Shown here piece by piece: positions 51,581-60,928 of a stretch of DNA of 64,000 nucleotides (positions are counted from its first letter, which is position 1; each line of letters opens with the position of its first letter). Position numbers and translations under genes: made by a program. Source of the DNA: JBGTGG01 sp964398945 (lineage in GTDB: Bacteria > Bacteroidota > Bacteroidia > Cytophagales > Cyclobacteriaceae); the NCBI GenBank assembly GCA_964398945.1, contig CAYNOT010000006.1, positions 124,001-188,000 of the forward strand, read 5' to 3'. The notes beneath the pieces were generated by a model. It saw only the letters and a list, made by a program, of their open reading frames with translations, was not told where the DNA came from and ran no database searches.

Positions 51581-53689
51581 ATGGCATTAATAGGTACGCT
51601 GCGAAATAAGATGGGGATTGGCGTAATCATCTTTGTGGGGTTGGCAATTGCATCATTTACACTTAGTGACTTGCTTGGAAATAACTCAATACTCCTGGGG
51701 CAGGACAACAATGTTGGCGAAATAGCAGGCAACACGATAAACCTTGAAGAATACCAGGCAGCGGTACAAGAGCGCGAAGCCAATTACTTTTTGAACTTTG
51801 GACGGGAAGCTGGTGAAGCCGAACGCCCTTTGTTGCAACAACAAGCCTGGGAAATGCTGATTGTTCGCAATGCAATTGAAAAGCAATATAAAAGTGTTGG
51901 GGTAGAAGTAACCAGCGAAGAAGTGTGGGATATGATCCAGGGTAAAAATGTTGATCCTAACCTTAAGTCTACTCCGCTGTTTTTGAATGATGCCACCGGT
52001 CAATTCGACAAAGACAAAGTTGTAAGCTACTTGCAAAATATAAATATGATGCCTGCAGGATCTGAGCAACGTGTTCGGTGGGAATTGTTCCAACGCGATT
52101 TGGCCCCGGGCCGTCAACGCCTTAAGTATGAAAACTTGTTGGTTTCCACCAACTATGTAACCAAAGCTGAAGCGGAAAAGGAATACCACTTACAAACCGA
52201 TGTGGCAGAAGTAAAGTATCTGTACGTTCCGTATTATTCAGTAAAAGACTCAGCAGTGAGTGTTTCTGAATCTGACTTGAAAAATTATTACAACAAGAAT
52301 AAAGAAAAATACAAAACAGAACATGTTCGTGAATTAAGCTATGTTGCCTTCCCGGTTATTCCATCCCGTGAGGACTCAGTTGCTATCCGTCAAGACCTTG
52401 TTGATATGATCAACGATCTAAGCCGTGCCGAAAGTGATTCAATCTTTGCGATTGTGAATGCCGACACGCGTGAAAATGCTTTTCAAAGATTGTCCCCAGC
52501 GGAACTTCCAACCTACATTTCGCCAAATTCGATTGAAGGAACGATCATCGGCCCATTCATTGATGGTGAGTCCTATAAAGTCGTAAAGATTTCAGCAATA
52601 GGAAAGGATACAATTTACAATGCAAAAGCCAGCCATATCCTGTTCCGTTGGACAGATGAAAGTGAAGAAGCGAAGAAAGAAGCCAAGGAAGAAGCCAGGA
52701 AGGTATTGGCTGAAATTAAAGCCGGTGCTGATTTTGCTGCCATGGCAAGGGAACACGGCACAGACGGAACTGCTTCAAGCGGTGGTGACTTAGGTTGGTT
52801 TTCTTCTGGTGGAATGGTGAAATCATTTGAAGATGCTGTTTTTGGGGCTACCAAAACCGGACCGTTAAATGATGTAGTTGAAACCGAATACGGATACCAT
52901 ATCATTGATGTTACCGGGTTGAAAGACAATACCTATTATAGCATTGCAGAAATTGACCGTGCAATTGTACCAAGTGACGCCTCCATCAATGAAGCACTTC
53001 GCAAAGCGGAATTGTTTTCTGTTGACCTGAAGGGTGTAAATGCTTTTAAAGAAAAAGCGAAAGCTGAAGGCTTGATCCCCATGGATGCAAAAACCATTGG
53101 TGTTGCCGACAGAAGAATTGGTACTTTGGGGGAGGCGCGCCAGATTGTTCAATGGTTGTTCCGCAATGCATCGGTAGGAAAAGTATCGGATGTGTTCGAC
53201 TTAAATGACCAATACGTTGTTGCCGTGATGACCGGAGAATTGGAAAAAGGGTACAAACCATTTGAGGTGGTAAAAGAAGAAATTACCCCGGCTGTTAAAA
53301 ATGAGAAAAAAGCAGCAATCATAACGGAAAAATTAAAAGGCCTTGAAGGATCATTGGATGAGGTTGCCGTTAAGTTCGGTGACGATGCAGCTGTATATAC
53401 AAACAACAGTTTAAAATTGAATACCAACTCCATGCCCACGGTTGGGTTTGATCCAAAATCAGTTGGGGTTGCTTTCTCTTTGGAAAGTGGAAGCAAATCA
53501 AAAGCTTTTGCGGGAGAGAATGGCGTTGTTATCATAGAGATGTTGAACAAAACCACTGCACCGACCATTGCCGATTTTACAGTTTATAAAACACAACTTC
53601 TTCAAACCGCCAGAAACCAATCGTATAACATTGGTGAAGCAATCAAAGAGAAATCGGACATCGTTGATGAGCGGTACAAGTTTTATTAG
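51581..53689 (+). CDS. Membrane-anchored peptidyl-prolyl isomerase (PpiD/SurA type)
   Basis: 702 residues. One N-terminal helix (about 10-32, GIGVIIFVGLAIASFTLSDL), a SurA_N-like chaperone part, a rotamase (parvulin) domain at about 340-450 (KASHILFRWTDESEEAKKEA ... GADFAAMAREHGTDGTASSGGDLGWFSSGGMVKSFEDAVF) and a second, less conserved half. It helps fold outer-membrane and periplasmic proteins from the inner membrane. PpiD is the nearest name. Confidence 0.88.
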   Translation: MALIGTLRNKMGIGVIIFVGLAIASFTLSDLLGNNSILLGQDNNVGEIAGNTINLEEYQAAVQEREANYFLNFGREAGEAERPLLQQQAWEMLIVRNAIEKQYKSVGVEVTSEEVWDMIQGKNVDPNLKSTPLFLNDATGQFDKDKVVSYLQNINMMPAGSEQRVRWELFQRDLAPGRQRLKYENLLVSTNYVTKAEAEKEYHLQTDVAEVKYLYVPYYSVKDSAVSVSESDLKNYYNKNKEKYKTEHVRELSYVAFPVIPSREDSVAIRQDLVDMINDLSRAESDSIFAIVNADTRENAFQRLSPAELPTYISPNSIEGTIIGPFIDGESYKVVKISAIGKDTIYNAKASHILFRWTDESEEAKKEAKEEARKVLAEIKAGADFAAMAREHGTDGTASSGGDLGWFSSGGMVKSFEDAVFGATKTGPLNDVVETEYGYHIIDVTGLKDNTYYSIAEIDRAIVPSDASINEALRKAELFSVDLKGVNAFKEKAKAEGLIPMDAKTIGVADRRIGTLGEARQIVQWLFRNASVGKVSDVFDLNDQYVVAVMTGELEKGYKPFEVVKEEITPAVKNEKKAAIITEKLKGLEGSLDEVAVKFGDDAAVYTNNSLKLNTNSMPTVGFDPKSVGVAFSLESGSKSKAFAGENGVVIIEMLNKTTAPTIADFTVYKTQLLQTARNQSYNIGEAIKEKSDIVDERYKFY

Positions 53690-53704
53690 AATCAAATTTT
53701 AACT

Positions 53705-53738
53705 AAAAGTTCGTTGGGGAAACCTGACGAACTTTTTT
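53705..53738 (+). terminator. Terminator of the ppiD-like gene
   Basis: AAAAGTTCGT (53705-53714) and ACGAACTTTT (53727-53736) pair around a 12-nt loop, followed by Ts. Confidence 0.75.
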
Positions 53739-54003
53739 ATTTGGGATGACATTCAACTCCTTACCGATAGAACCAAAGAAAATTAGCCAGACACTTCCCG
53801 TACTCAGCAAGTACACAAAATAATGTGCGAAAGGATTAGCACATTTCACAAAATAGAGCGTAGGCGCACATAAAAATGATGCTCTGTAAAACATGGGCCT
53901 TGTGTCCCAAAGGTTATTACTTCTGATTGACAAGAGAAACACAGTGATGTGCAAAAAGTGAAGCATATTCACTGCATGTAAATGGTCTTTGCTATGATAT
54001 TGG

Positions 54004-54011
54004 TATCTTTG
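54004..54011 (+). promoter_or_regulatory. -7 box that fixes the DUF493 start
   Basis: TATCTTTG matches TAnnTTTG and lies inside the upstream extension of the reading frame, so the gene should begin at ATG 54042 and not at 53982. Confidence 0.5.
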
Positions 54012-54041
54012 CGGATTGTCATATTTTTATTTCTTATAAAC

Positions 54042-54305
54042 ATGGATGCTGGCTGGTTAGAGTCATTTCGTGAAAAACTAGAAAACCATTACGCCTGGCC
54101 ATCCATGTACATGTTTAAGTTTATTGTTCCCGATTCCCAACGGGAGGAAGTAAAAAAAATATTTCAACATCATACCATCCAGGAGAAAACCTCCAAAAAA
54201 GGGAACTACACAAGTATCTCAGTGGAAATGATGATGCCCAGTAGTCAGTCGGTGATCGATATCTATATCCAGGCTTCAACCATCGAAGGGTTGATAGCCC
54301 TGTAG
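54042..54305 (+). CDS. DUF493 (YbeD-like) protein
   Basis: 87 residues: an N-terminal helix (DAGWLESFREKLENHYAWP), then YMFKFIVPDSQREEVKKIFQHH and a C-terminal strand-helix (SVIDIYIQASTIEGLIAL), the ferredoxin-like layout of DUF493. Small, soluble; function unknown, with ligand-binding regulation suggested by the ACT-like fold. Confidence 0.8.
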   Translation: MDAGWLESFREKLENHYAWPSMYMFKFIVPDSQREEVKKIFQHHTIQEKTSKKGNYTSISVEMMMPSSQSVIDIYIQASTIEGLIAL

Positions 54306-54380
54306 AGCGCTGAAATTTTCAAATTACTCCCAAGCCTTATCACCAATTCTGCAAAAGATTTAATAGCTTAGTAGTGTTGT

Positions 54381-54614
54381 ATGTGGATTGAAAAGGACAA
54401 TAAACTAACAAAAACTTTTACGTTCAAGGATTTTTCCGAGGCGTTCGGGTTCATGACGCGTGTAGCCATCGTTGCCGAGAAATTAAACCACCACCCTACC
54501 TGGACCAATACCTGGAATACGGTTGATTTTGAATTGTCAACCCATGATGCCGGTGACATTGTAACTGAAAAAGATCGGCAGTTGGCCAAAGAAATTGATC
54601 GACTGGCCGGATGA
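54381..54614 (+). CDS. 4a-hydroxytetrahydrobiopterin dehydratase (PCD/DCoH)
   Basis: 77 residues. The PCD signature is AEKLNHHPTWTNTWNTVDFELSTHDAGDIVTEKD, with the HHP and THDxG elements. It dehydrates the carbinolamine form of pterin after aromatic hydroxylation. Shorter at the N-terminus than most members (about 95-115 residues). It overlaps rsmI by 4 nt (ATGA). Confidence 0.85.
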   Translation: MWIEKDNKLTKTFTFKDFSEAFGFMTRVAIVAEKLNHHPTWTNTWNTVDFELSTHDAGDIVTEKDRQLAKEIDRLAG

Positions 54615-55318
54615 ATGCTGAAGTAAACACGTCACTTTACCTGGTCCCGACACCCATTGGAAATTTAAATGACATTACCCTTAGGTCACTGGAGGTATTG
54701 AAACAGGTTGATACCATCTTAGCTGAAGATACACGCACTTCAGGAATCCTTCTAAAGCATTTCCAAATCAAAAAACCGCTTCAAAGCTTTCATAATTTTA
54801 ATGAGCATAAAGTCTTGCAGGGAATTATTGAGCGGTTAAAAAATGGGGAAGTAATGGCACTCGTTTCAGATGCCGGCACACCCGGAATCAGCGACCCTGG
54901 GTTTTTATTGACCCGGGCGTGTGTGAAAGCAAACATAAAATTGGAATGCTTGCCGGGGCCTACCGCGCTGATCCCTGCACTTGTAAAATCCGGGCTCCCA
55001 ACCGATCGGTTTATATTTGAAGGGTTCTTACCTGTAAAGAAAGGCAGGCAAACGCGTTTAACAGAGTTGGCGACTGAGGAACGTACGATGATTTTTTACG
55101 AGTCGCCTTATCGGCTCACCAAAACATTAAAACAATTTGGTGAATACTTTGGTGTCAATCGAATCGTTTCGGTTTCACGAGAGCTCACAAAAATCTATGA
55201 AGAAACTGTGAACGGCAGCATTGAAACCGTTCTGACCCATTTTGAAGCCAAGGAAGTAAAAGGTGAAATTGTAATTATTGTGGGCGGAAAGGAACAATTC
55301 GTGAAAGATGATGTTTGA
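54611..55318 (+). CDS. rsmI: 16S rRNA (cytidine(1402)-2'-O)-methyltransferase
   Basis: 235 residues. Family blocks LYLVPTPIGNLNDITLRSLEVLKQVDTILAEDTR, ALVSDAGTPGISDPG, FEGFLPVKKGRQ and FYESPYRLTKTL are all present, in the tetrapyrrole methylase fold. It methylates C1402 in the decoding centre. Complete. Confidence 0.95.
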   Translation: MNAEVNTSLYLVPTPIGNLNDITLRSLEVLKQVDTILAEDTRTSGILLKHFQIKKPLQSFHNFNEHKVLQGIIERLKNGEVMALVSDAGTPGISDPGFLLTRACVKANIKLECLPGPTALIPALVKSGLPTDRFIFEGFLPVKKGRQTRLTELATEERTMIFYESPYRLTKTLKQFGEYFGVNRIVSVSRELTKIYEETVNGSIETVLTHFEAKEVKGEIVIIVGGKEQFVKDDV

Positions 55319-55356
55319 GTAATTGATGTTACAACGTTGAACTTATTTAAATCGAT

Positions 55357-56154
55357 ATGATTGACCTCTTATCAGTAGAACGTGATGTAGTGGCACTTTG
55401 CCTGGAAGTAGGTGCATTCATACAAAAAGAAAGCGAGCGGTTTACACCCGAAGCGATCGAACAAAAGGAAGGTTTCAACAACCTGGTTTCCTATGTTGAT
55501 AAGCAAGCAGAAATAAAACTTGTCGAGCGTCTTCAGCAATTAATTCCCCAGGCTGGGTTTATCACCGAAGAAGGAACCATTTCAAAAAAAAGCGAAGAAT
55601 ACAATTGGATCATCGACCCGTTGGATGGTACTACCAATTTTATCCACCGTGTTCCTGTTTACGCCATTAGTGTCGGCCTTTCCTATAAAGATGAAATGGT
55701 GTTGGGCGTAATCCATGATGTAACCCGGAATGAATGTTATCACGCAAGTAAAGGACGGCAAGCGCAATGCAATGATGCTGCAATCAATGTGTCGAAAGTA
55801 AAAACATTGAATGAAAGCCTTTTTGCAACAGGTTTTCCGTACTACTACTTCGATAAACGTGATGCTTATCTGGAAATCATTAAAGACTTCCTCACCAAAA
55901 CACATGGTATCAGAAGGTTGGGCAGTGCAGCCATTGACCTGGCGTATGTTTCATGTGGGCGGCTGGAAGGCTTCTTTGAATACAATCTAAACTCCTGGGA
56001 TGTGGCCGCGGGAACATTTCTGGTGCAACAAGCTGGCGGAATCGTTACCGATTTTAAAGGTGGCAATAATTTCGTTTTTGGCGGGGAACTCTGCGCTGGA
56101 TGCTCCGTTCAGCCAGAAATGTTATCCGTCATTCAACAACATTGGTGGAAATAA
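55357..56154 (+). CDS. Inositol monophosphatase-family phosphatase
   Basis: 265 residues. Metal-binding motifs ITEEGTISKKSEEYNWIIDPLDGTTNFIHRVP and the C-terminal WDVAAGTFLVQQAGG, in the family order. Members act on inositol phosphates or on related sugar and nucleotide phosphates; the substrate here is not determined. Soluble. Confidence 0.9.
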   Translation: MIDLLSVERDVVALCLEVGAFIQKESERFTPEAIEQKEGFNNLVSYVDKQAEIKLVERLQQLIPQAGFITEEGTISKKSEEYNWIIDPLDGTTNFIHRVPVYAISVGLSYKDEMVLGVIHDVTRNECYHASKGRQAQCNDAAINVSKVKTLNESLFATGFPYYYFDKRDAYLEIIKDFLTKTHGIRRLGSAAIDLAYVSCGRLEGFFEYNLNSWDVAAGTFLVQQAGGIVTDFKGGNNFVFGGELCAGCSVQPEMLSVIQQHWWK

Positions 56155-56210
56155 CTATTTTTTCTATCTTCAACAATCGTTAACTATATAACCCTTTAAA
56201 ACCCTTAAAC

Positions 56211-59048
56211 ATGCAATTAAAACAATCTAAAAATTTGTTGGCTAAATGGACATTGGTGTTTTCATTCCTTCTTTTTGGAAGTTCGCTCTATGCCCAAACT
56301 GAGCTAAGTGAAAAATTACCCATTGACCCGAACGTTAAAATTGGCAAACTTTCCAATGGATTAACGTATTACATCCGCAAAAACAGTAAGCCGGAAAATA
56401 AAATTGAATTACGGCTGGTGGTCAATGCCGGATCGATTTTGGAAGATGACGATCAACAAGGGTTGGCGCACTTTACCGAGCACATGGCATTCAATGGAAC
56501 AAAGAATTTTCAAAAGAATGAACTTGTTTCGTTCCTTCAATCAATAGGTGTGGAGTTTGGTGCGGATTTAAACGCCTACACAAGTTTTGATGAAACCGTT
56601 TATATCTTACCAATCCCAACAGACAAACCAGGCAATCTTGAAAAAGGATTTCAAATTTTGGAAGACTGGGCCAGTACAGTTGCATTTGACGATGCTGAAA
56701 TTGACAAAGAACGAGGAGTTGTCCTTGAAGAATCACGACTGGGAAAAGGTGCTGATGATCGCATGCGCAAAGTCTATCTTCCGAAATTATTGGCAGATTC
56801 AAAATATGAGCAACGCCTCCCCATAGGAAAAGACGAAATCCTTAAATCATTTAAGTACGATGTAATCAAACGATTCTATAAAGATTGGTACCGCCCCAAC
56901 CTGATGGCCGTTGTTGCTGTTGGGGATGTGGAGCCTGCCGAAGTTGAGAAAATGATAAAAAAACATTTCGAAGGATTAAAGAATCCCACGAATGAAAGAA
57001 AAAGAATAAGTGCTGAGTTGCCTCCGCGTAAAGCATCCGAAGGCGTTGTCGTTACGGATCCGGAAGCAACCAATTTCTTCGTACAGATTTATTATTCAAC
57101 CGAGAAATCAAAACCAGAAACAACGGTTGGTGATTATCGCGAATCCATAGTGAAACGATTGTTTACGAGTATGCTAAGCCAGCGGATGCAAGAGTTGACA
57201 CAAAAACCTTCGCCCCCTTTTATTTTTGGTTCATCAAGCTTAGGAGGATTCCTAAGGGGAACAGAGGTGTACAGTTCATTTGCTGTATTGACGCAAGCGG
57301 GTGTTGAACCGGCTGTGAACGCGATCATTCAGGAAAACGAGCGTGCCCGCAAATATGGATTTACAGATGCAGAATTCGACCGCATAAAAAAATCGCTATT
57401 GCGAAACATGGAACGTTCCTACAATGAACGTGAAAAAACAGAGTCATCAAATTTTGCTGATGAATACATCCGGGCATTTCTGGAGCAAGAACCCATACCC
57501 GGAATTGAAAAGGAATATGCATACTACCAAAAATTCCTGGAGGAAATAACACTGGCGGAAGTGAATAAATATGCTGCAGAAACAATTCCTTCAGTAGACA
57601 AAAGTAAATTGGTGCTCATGACAGGGCCGGATAAAGCTCCATTTACAATACCATCAGGTGAAGAGCTTCTTGCAATGGCAGACAAAGCTTCAAAAATGGA
57701 AGTAACAGCTTACGAAGAAGCGGCAGTCGCTGCATCATTGATGGCGAAAGCACCTGCCCCCGGAAAAATTACATCCGAAACAAAAAATGATAAACTGGGC
57801 ATCACTGTTTTGAAACTTGGGAATGGTGTTACAGTCTCCTTAAAACCTACCGATTTTAAAAATGACCAGATAGTGATGACTGCCACCCGTCCGGGTGGAC
57901 AATACCTTTATGGGGATGCCGATATACTAAATGCACAATATGCCTCTACCATTGTATCACAAATGGGGGCCGGTGAATTTTCGCCAACCGATATGCGGAA
58001 AGTACTGGCAGGAAAAACTGTCGGGGTAAATCCAAGGATTGGAAACATCAGTGAAGCGGTAGGCGGGCAAAGCGGTTCGAAAGATGTTGAAGCACTGTTA
58101 CAAATGACGTACCTGTACTTTACACAACCGCGAAAAGATGCTGATCTCTTCAATTCATTTGTGAGCAAGCAAAGTGCGATGTATCAAAACATACTTTCTG
58201 ATCCGAATGCTGTTTTTCAAAATGAATTTTTAAAAATCGCATATAACAATAACCCACGCGGCCCGAAATTTCCTAGCCCTGATGATTTTGCCAAAATCAA
58301 TTTGGAACGTTCTTACGAGATTTATAGAGAACGCTTTGGCAATGCGAATGGATTTCATTTTTACATCGTAGGAAGCTTTGATATCAATGAAATCAAACCG
58401 TTGATTGCAACCTATTTGGGAAGTTTGCCAACCACAGGAAAAACATCCAACTTTAAAGACATTGGATTACGTCCGGTGAAAGGAGTTGTTAAAAAAGAAG
58501 TGCGCAAAGGCACAGAACAAAAGAGCATGATCCGGATGATGTTCTCTGGGGAAACCGCATATTCATTGAAGGAAGAAACCAACCTCTCACTTTTAATTGA
58601 AGTACTCAATATCAAAGTTATTGAAACACTCCGTGAAGATATGAGTGGTGTGTATGGTGCTGGTGTAAGTGGCAACCTTTCAAAAATCCCTTACAGTGGT
58701 TTTACCACCAGTATTGCGATGCCGTGTGGACCGGAGAATGTTGACAAACTAATTGCTGCGGCTTTGGCTGAAGTTGAGAAAGTGAAAAAATCTGGCCCAA
58801 CCAAAGAGGACCTGGAAAAAGTAAAAGAAACCCTAAAACAAAAATACCTGGAAAGCATAAAGGACAATAATTACTGGGCAAGGCATCTGCAAGGCTCAGA
58901 TGAGAATGGAACACCTTCAGAAGCCATCCTTACCTATCTGGATGATGTTCAGGCTGTAACAGCAGATGATATCAAGAAAGCCGCCAATAAGTATTTCGAT
59001 ATAAAGAATTACATTCAGGTAGTGTTGTATCCTGAAACTGATAAATAG
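56211..59048 (+). CDS. Two-domain M16 (insulinase/pitrilysin) metallopeptidase
   Basis: 945 residues. Signal peptide LVFSFLLFGSSLYAQ. The first M16 half carries the inverted zinc motif H87-FTE-H91 (HFTEHMAFNGTKNF) with the distal Glu in ERGVVLEESR; the second half (from about 530) is the inactive partner domain. A periplasmic zinc peptidase acting on peptides or small unfolded proteins. Ends at a strong hairpin that starts at 59060. Confidence 0.92.
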   Translation: MQLKQSKNLLAKWTLVFSFLLFGSSLYAQTELSEKLPIDPNVKIGKLSNGLTYYIRKNSKPENKIELRLVVNAGSILEDDDQQGLAHFTEHMAFNGTKNFQKNELVSFLQSIGVEFGADLNAYTSFDETVYILPIPTDKPGNLEKGFQILEDWASTVAFDDAEIDKERGVVLEESRLGKGADDRMRKVYLPKLLADSKYEQRLPIGKDEILKSFKYDVIKRFYKDWYRPNLMAVVAVGDVEPAEVEKMIKKHFEGLKNPTNERKRISAELPPRKASEGVVVTDPEATNFFVQIYYSTEKSKPETTVGDYRESIVKRLFTSMLSQRMQELTQKPSPPFIFGSSSLGGFLRGTEVYSSFAVLTQAGVEPAVNAIIQENERARKYGFTDAEFDRIKKSLLRNMERSYNEREKTESSNFADEYIRAFLEQEPIPGIEKEYAYYQKFLEEITLAEVNKYAAETIPSVDKSKLVLMTGPDKAPFTIPSGEELLAMADKASKMEVTAYEEAAVAASLMAKAPAPGKITSETKNDKLGITVLKLGNGVTVSLKPTDFKNDQIVMTATRPGGQYLYGDADILNAQYASTIVSQMGAGEFSPTDMRKVLAGKTVGVNPRIGNISEAVGGQSGSKDVEALLQMTYLYFTQPRKDADLFNSFVSKQSAMYQNILSDPNAVFQNEFLKIAYNNNPRGPKFPSPDDFAKINLERSYEIYRERFGNANGFHFYIVGSFDINEIKPLIATYLGSLPTTGKTSNFKDIGLRPVKGVVKKEVRKGTEQKSMIRMMFSGETAYSLKEETNLSLLIEVLNIKVIETLREDMSGVYGAGVSGNLSKIPYSGFTTSIAMPCGPENVDKLIAAALAEVEKVKKSGPTKEDLEKVKETLKQKYLESIKDNNYWARHLQGSDENGTPSEAILTYLDDVQAVTADDIKKAANKYFDIKNYIQVVLYPETDK

Positions 59049-59059
59049 GATTTCAAGCA

Positions 59060-59090
59060 CCCGTCCGACCGCTTTGAGCGGTCGGACGGG
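59060..59090 (+). terminator. Perfect 14-bp hairpin after the M16 gene
   Basis: CCCGTCCGACCGCT (59060-59073) and AGCGGTCGGACGGG (59077-59090) enclose a TTG loop and are followed by TTTATT. The same core (CCGTCYGACCGCT/AGCGGTCNGACGG) recurs at the right end of the window. Confidence 0.8.
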
Positions 59091-59103
59091 TTTATTAAAT
59101 TTG
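59073..59103 (+). promoter_or_regulatory. Promoter whose -33 box lies in the hairpin loop
   Basis: TTTG at 59073-59076 (loop of the terminator), 19-nt spacer and TAAATTTG at 59096-59103. The ATG of the next gene begins 4 nt later. Confidence 0.6.
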
Positions 59104-59107
59104 CAGT

Positions 59108-59278
59108 ATGGTTCAGGAGATCATTATCGGAATAATTTTTTTAGGAGCCCTCTTTTATGTGGGAAGGTTGGCCTATAAAAACCTGACTGCAAAAAAGGCC
59201 TGCGCGACAGGCTGCTCAAAATGTGGTGCGTTGGATATTGCGAAGATAGAAGCTGATATTAAAGCGCGTAGCCTTTAA
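59108..59278 (+). CDS. FeoB-associated Cys-rich-like membrane protein
   Basis: 56 residues, below most length cut-offs. One helix (MVQEIIIGIIFLGALFYVGRLAY) then KKACATGCSKCGALDIAKI, with C-x3-C-x2-C. The layout is that of the FeoB-associated Cys-rich family, which may help ferrous iron uptake, but no feo gene is nearby. Near-leaderless from the promoter in the preceding hairpin. Confidence 0.65.
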   Translation: MVQEIIIGIIFLGALFYVGRLAYKNLTAKKACATGCSKCGALDIAKIEADIKARSL

Positions 59279-59294
59279 TCTATCGTTATAGTAA

Positions 59295-59302
59295 TAATTT
59301 TG
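59295..59302 (+). promoter_or_regulatory. -7 box of a small membrane protein gene
   Basis: TAATTTTG matches TAnnTTTG 13 nt before the ATG at 59316. No convincing -33 element. Confidence 0.35.
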
Positions 59303-59315
59303 TATCCATTGGACT

Positions 59316-59840
59316 ATGGAGATAATAAAAGATAATAATCGGACTATTATAATCATACCCCGGAATGGAAATCTATTCATCATCCTTCTAACAGGCTGCT
59401 GGTTTCTTTTTCTACTTTACGGCTTTTATCTGCAATTCAGGGACGGATTTCTTTTTATAGATACGGAAGCCATAATCCTTAATCTGGTTTTTCTGGTTGT
59501 AGGATTAATCGTTTTGAAAACATTTTTATGGCATGTAAGAGGAAAGGAAAAAATAACTTTGGACAGTGAAATTTTAAAAATTGAAAAACTTGGGACATTC
59601 TTGACTTTCCCTAGAAAGTATGAGACTAATTTGATTGATAGATTTGAAATTGAACAGAAAGAAATTGGAACTTGGTGGAGTAGACTTTATGGTTTTTCCG
59701 GTGGACGGATTTTTTTTAACTATTGGGAGAACCCTAAACATTTCGCACAAACGATATCGAAATTAGAAGCAAAGGAACTGGTCGAAATATTAATGGTAGC
59801 TTTAAAAGCTACACAAAACAATGATTTAGACAAGAGTTAA
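59316..59840 (+). CDS. Hypothetical two-helix membrane protein
   Basis: 174 residues. Two membrane helices (about 20-40 and 50-70) are followed by a soluble part with strands ITLDSEILKIEKLGTFLTFPRKYETNLIDRFEIEQK, resembling a PH-like or DUF domain of membrane proteins. No family confirmed. Its stop overlaps that of the radical SAM gene, convergent. Confidence 0.65.
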   Translation: MEIIKDNNRTIIIIPRNGNLFIILLTGCWFLFLLYGFYLQFRDGFLFIDTEAIILNLVFLVVGLIVLKTFLWHVRGKEKITLDSEILKIEKLGTFLTFPRKYETNLIDRFEIEQKEIGTWWSRLYGFSGGRIFFNYWENPKHFAQTISKLEAKELVEILMVALKATQNNDLDKS

Positions 59841-60865
59841 CCCTCCGCAAATACTTTCAGCCCTTCTGTACAATTTTTACAAATCTCTATTTCGCTTCTT
59901 GATTGCAGTAGGGATGATCTGAATTCTTTGTATTTTTTCCCAAACCAAATTTCTTCAAACGTATTTTTAGTAAGGTCGCCCATTTCAAATTGCGCATCCT
60001 TATCAAAGCAACACGGAACAACTTTTCCATCCCACGTAATCACGCAACTGTGCCACATCTTCCAACATTGATTGAGCAATTCATTTTTGATGGCATAACT
60101 GCCATCGGGTTGTTTTTTATAGCGGGAATATTTTTCAATGGAAGGAATCAAATCCGATCCATTTTTAAAATCATAAACCTGTGCAGTTTTCAACACAACC
60201 TGGTCAACACCTAATTCTTTTGCCAGTTTGTAAACCTCAGGGACCTGGTGCTCATTTGGTTTCACGACCAAAAATTGAAAAACAGTATGCGGTGTTTTTG
60301 ATTTTAACCTTTTCTTCCACGCCATAATGTTCTTTGTTCCTTCAATCACTTTTTCCAACTGCCCTCCTACCCGGTACGATGCATAACTACTTTGTGTTGT
60401 ACCATCAATCGAAATGATCAACCGGTCCAAACCCGAACCAATAGTAGCTTTTGAAGTTTCATCTTTCAAATAATGTGCATTGGTAGAAGTGGCGGTATAA
60501 ACCCCTTTTGCGGAAGCATACTTCACCATCTCCAGAAATTGAGGATGCAGGTACGGTTCGCCCTGGAAATAAAATGTTAGATAATTCAGGGTTTCGGCAA
60601 GCTGATCAATTGTATTCCGGAACAAATCCTGATCAAGCATTCCGGTTGGGCGTGTAAAAGAGCGCAAACCACTCGGGCATTCCGGGCAACGCAAATTGCA
60701 GGAAGTAGTCGGCTCGAAAGAAATGCTGATCGGCATCCCGGAGATTTCCGGTTGTTTGGTGATACGTGATTTCTGGTACGAATACAGGATACGCGAAGCG
60801 TTCGCCATCTTTTTTAAAGACAACCGTGAAGCCAAATTCAATCCATCCTGTATACTTCCTACCAT
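59837..60865 (-). CDS. Radical SAM/SPASM-domain enzyme
   Basis: 342 residues. SAM cluster motif CNLRCPEC near residue 57 (EPTTSCNLRCPECPSG), then FQGEPYLHP and ISIDGTTQSSYASYR; the SPASM end has CWKMWHSCVITWDGKVVPCCFDKD and ICKNC. In this family the C-terminal clusters bind substrate; members act on peptides, sugars or lipids. Nothing nearby identifies the substrate. It is not part of the island at 23-30 kb. Confidence 0.88.
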   Translation of the reverse strand: MVGSIQDGLNLASRLSLKKMANASRILYSYQKSRITKQPEISGMPISISFEPTTSCNLRCPECPSGLRSFTRPTGMLDQDLFRNTIDQLAETLNYLTFYFQGEPYLHPQFLEMVKYASAKGVYTATSTNAHYLKDETSKATIGSGLDRLIISIDGTTQSSYASYRVGGQLEKVIEGTKNIMAWKKRLKSKTPHTVFQFLVVKPNEHQVPEVYKLAKELGVDQVVLKTAQVYDFKNGSDLIPSIEKYSRYKKQPDGSYAIKNELLNQCWKMWHSCVITWDGKVVPCCFDKDAQFEMGDLTKNTFEEIWFGKKYKEFRSSLLQSRSEIEICKNCTEGLKVFAEG

Positions 60866-60884
60866 GCAGCGTGTAAAGTTATTA

Positions 60885-60905
60885 ATAATGGCTGTTTGCC
60901 ATTAT
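60885..60905. promoter_or_regulatory. Inverted repeat between divergent genes
   Basis: ATAATGGC (60885-60892) and GCCATTAT (60898-60905) around TGTTT. It overlaps TATCTTCG (60903-60910), a near -7 box of the DUF4105 gene, so it could be an operator for either divergent gene. Confidence 0.4.
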
Positions 60906-60928
60906 CTTCGTAGCTATAAAATTACAGT

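Larger units (their letters stand above)
53690..54041. other. Spacer with terminator, no credible gene
   Basis: After the ppiD terminator there are about 260 nt without convincing coding signals. A minus-strand frame (53703-53972) overlaps the terminator and has an atypical composition, so it was not called. Confidence 0.5.

Noticed and set aside
53703..53972. 89-residue minus-strand frame after ppiD
   Set aside because: It overlaps a clear terminator, has no family features and lies in a composition typical of non-coding spacer.
59837..60865. Radical SAM/SPASM enzyme as part of the peptide system
   Set aside because: It is 30 kb from the island, with core neighbours and no precursor-like ORF beside it.
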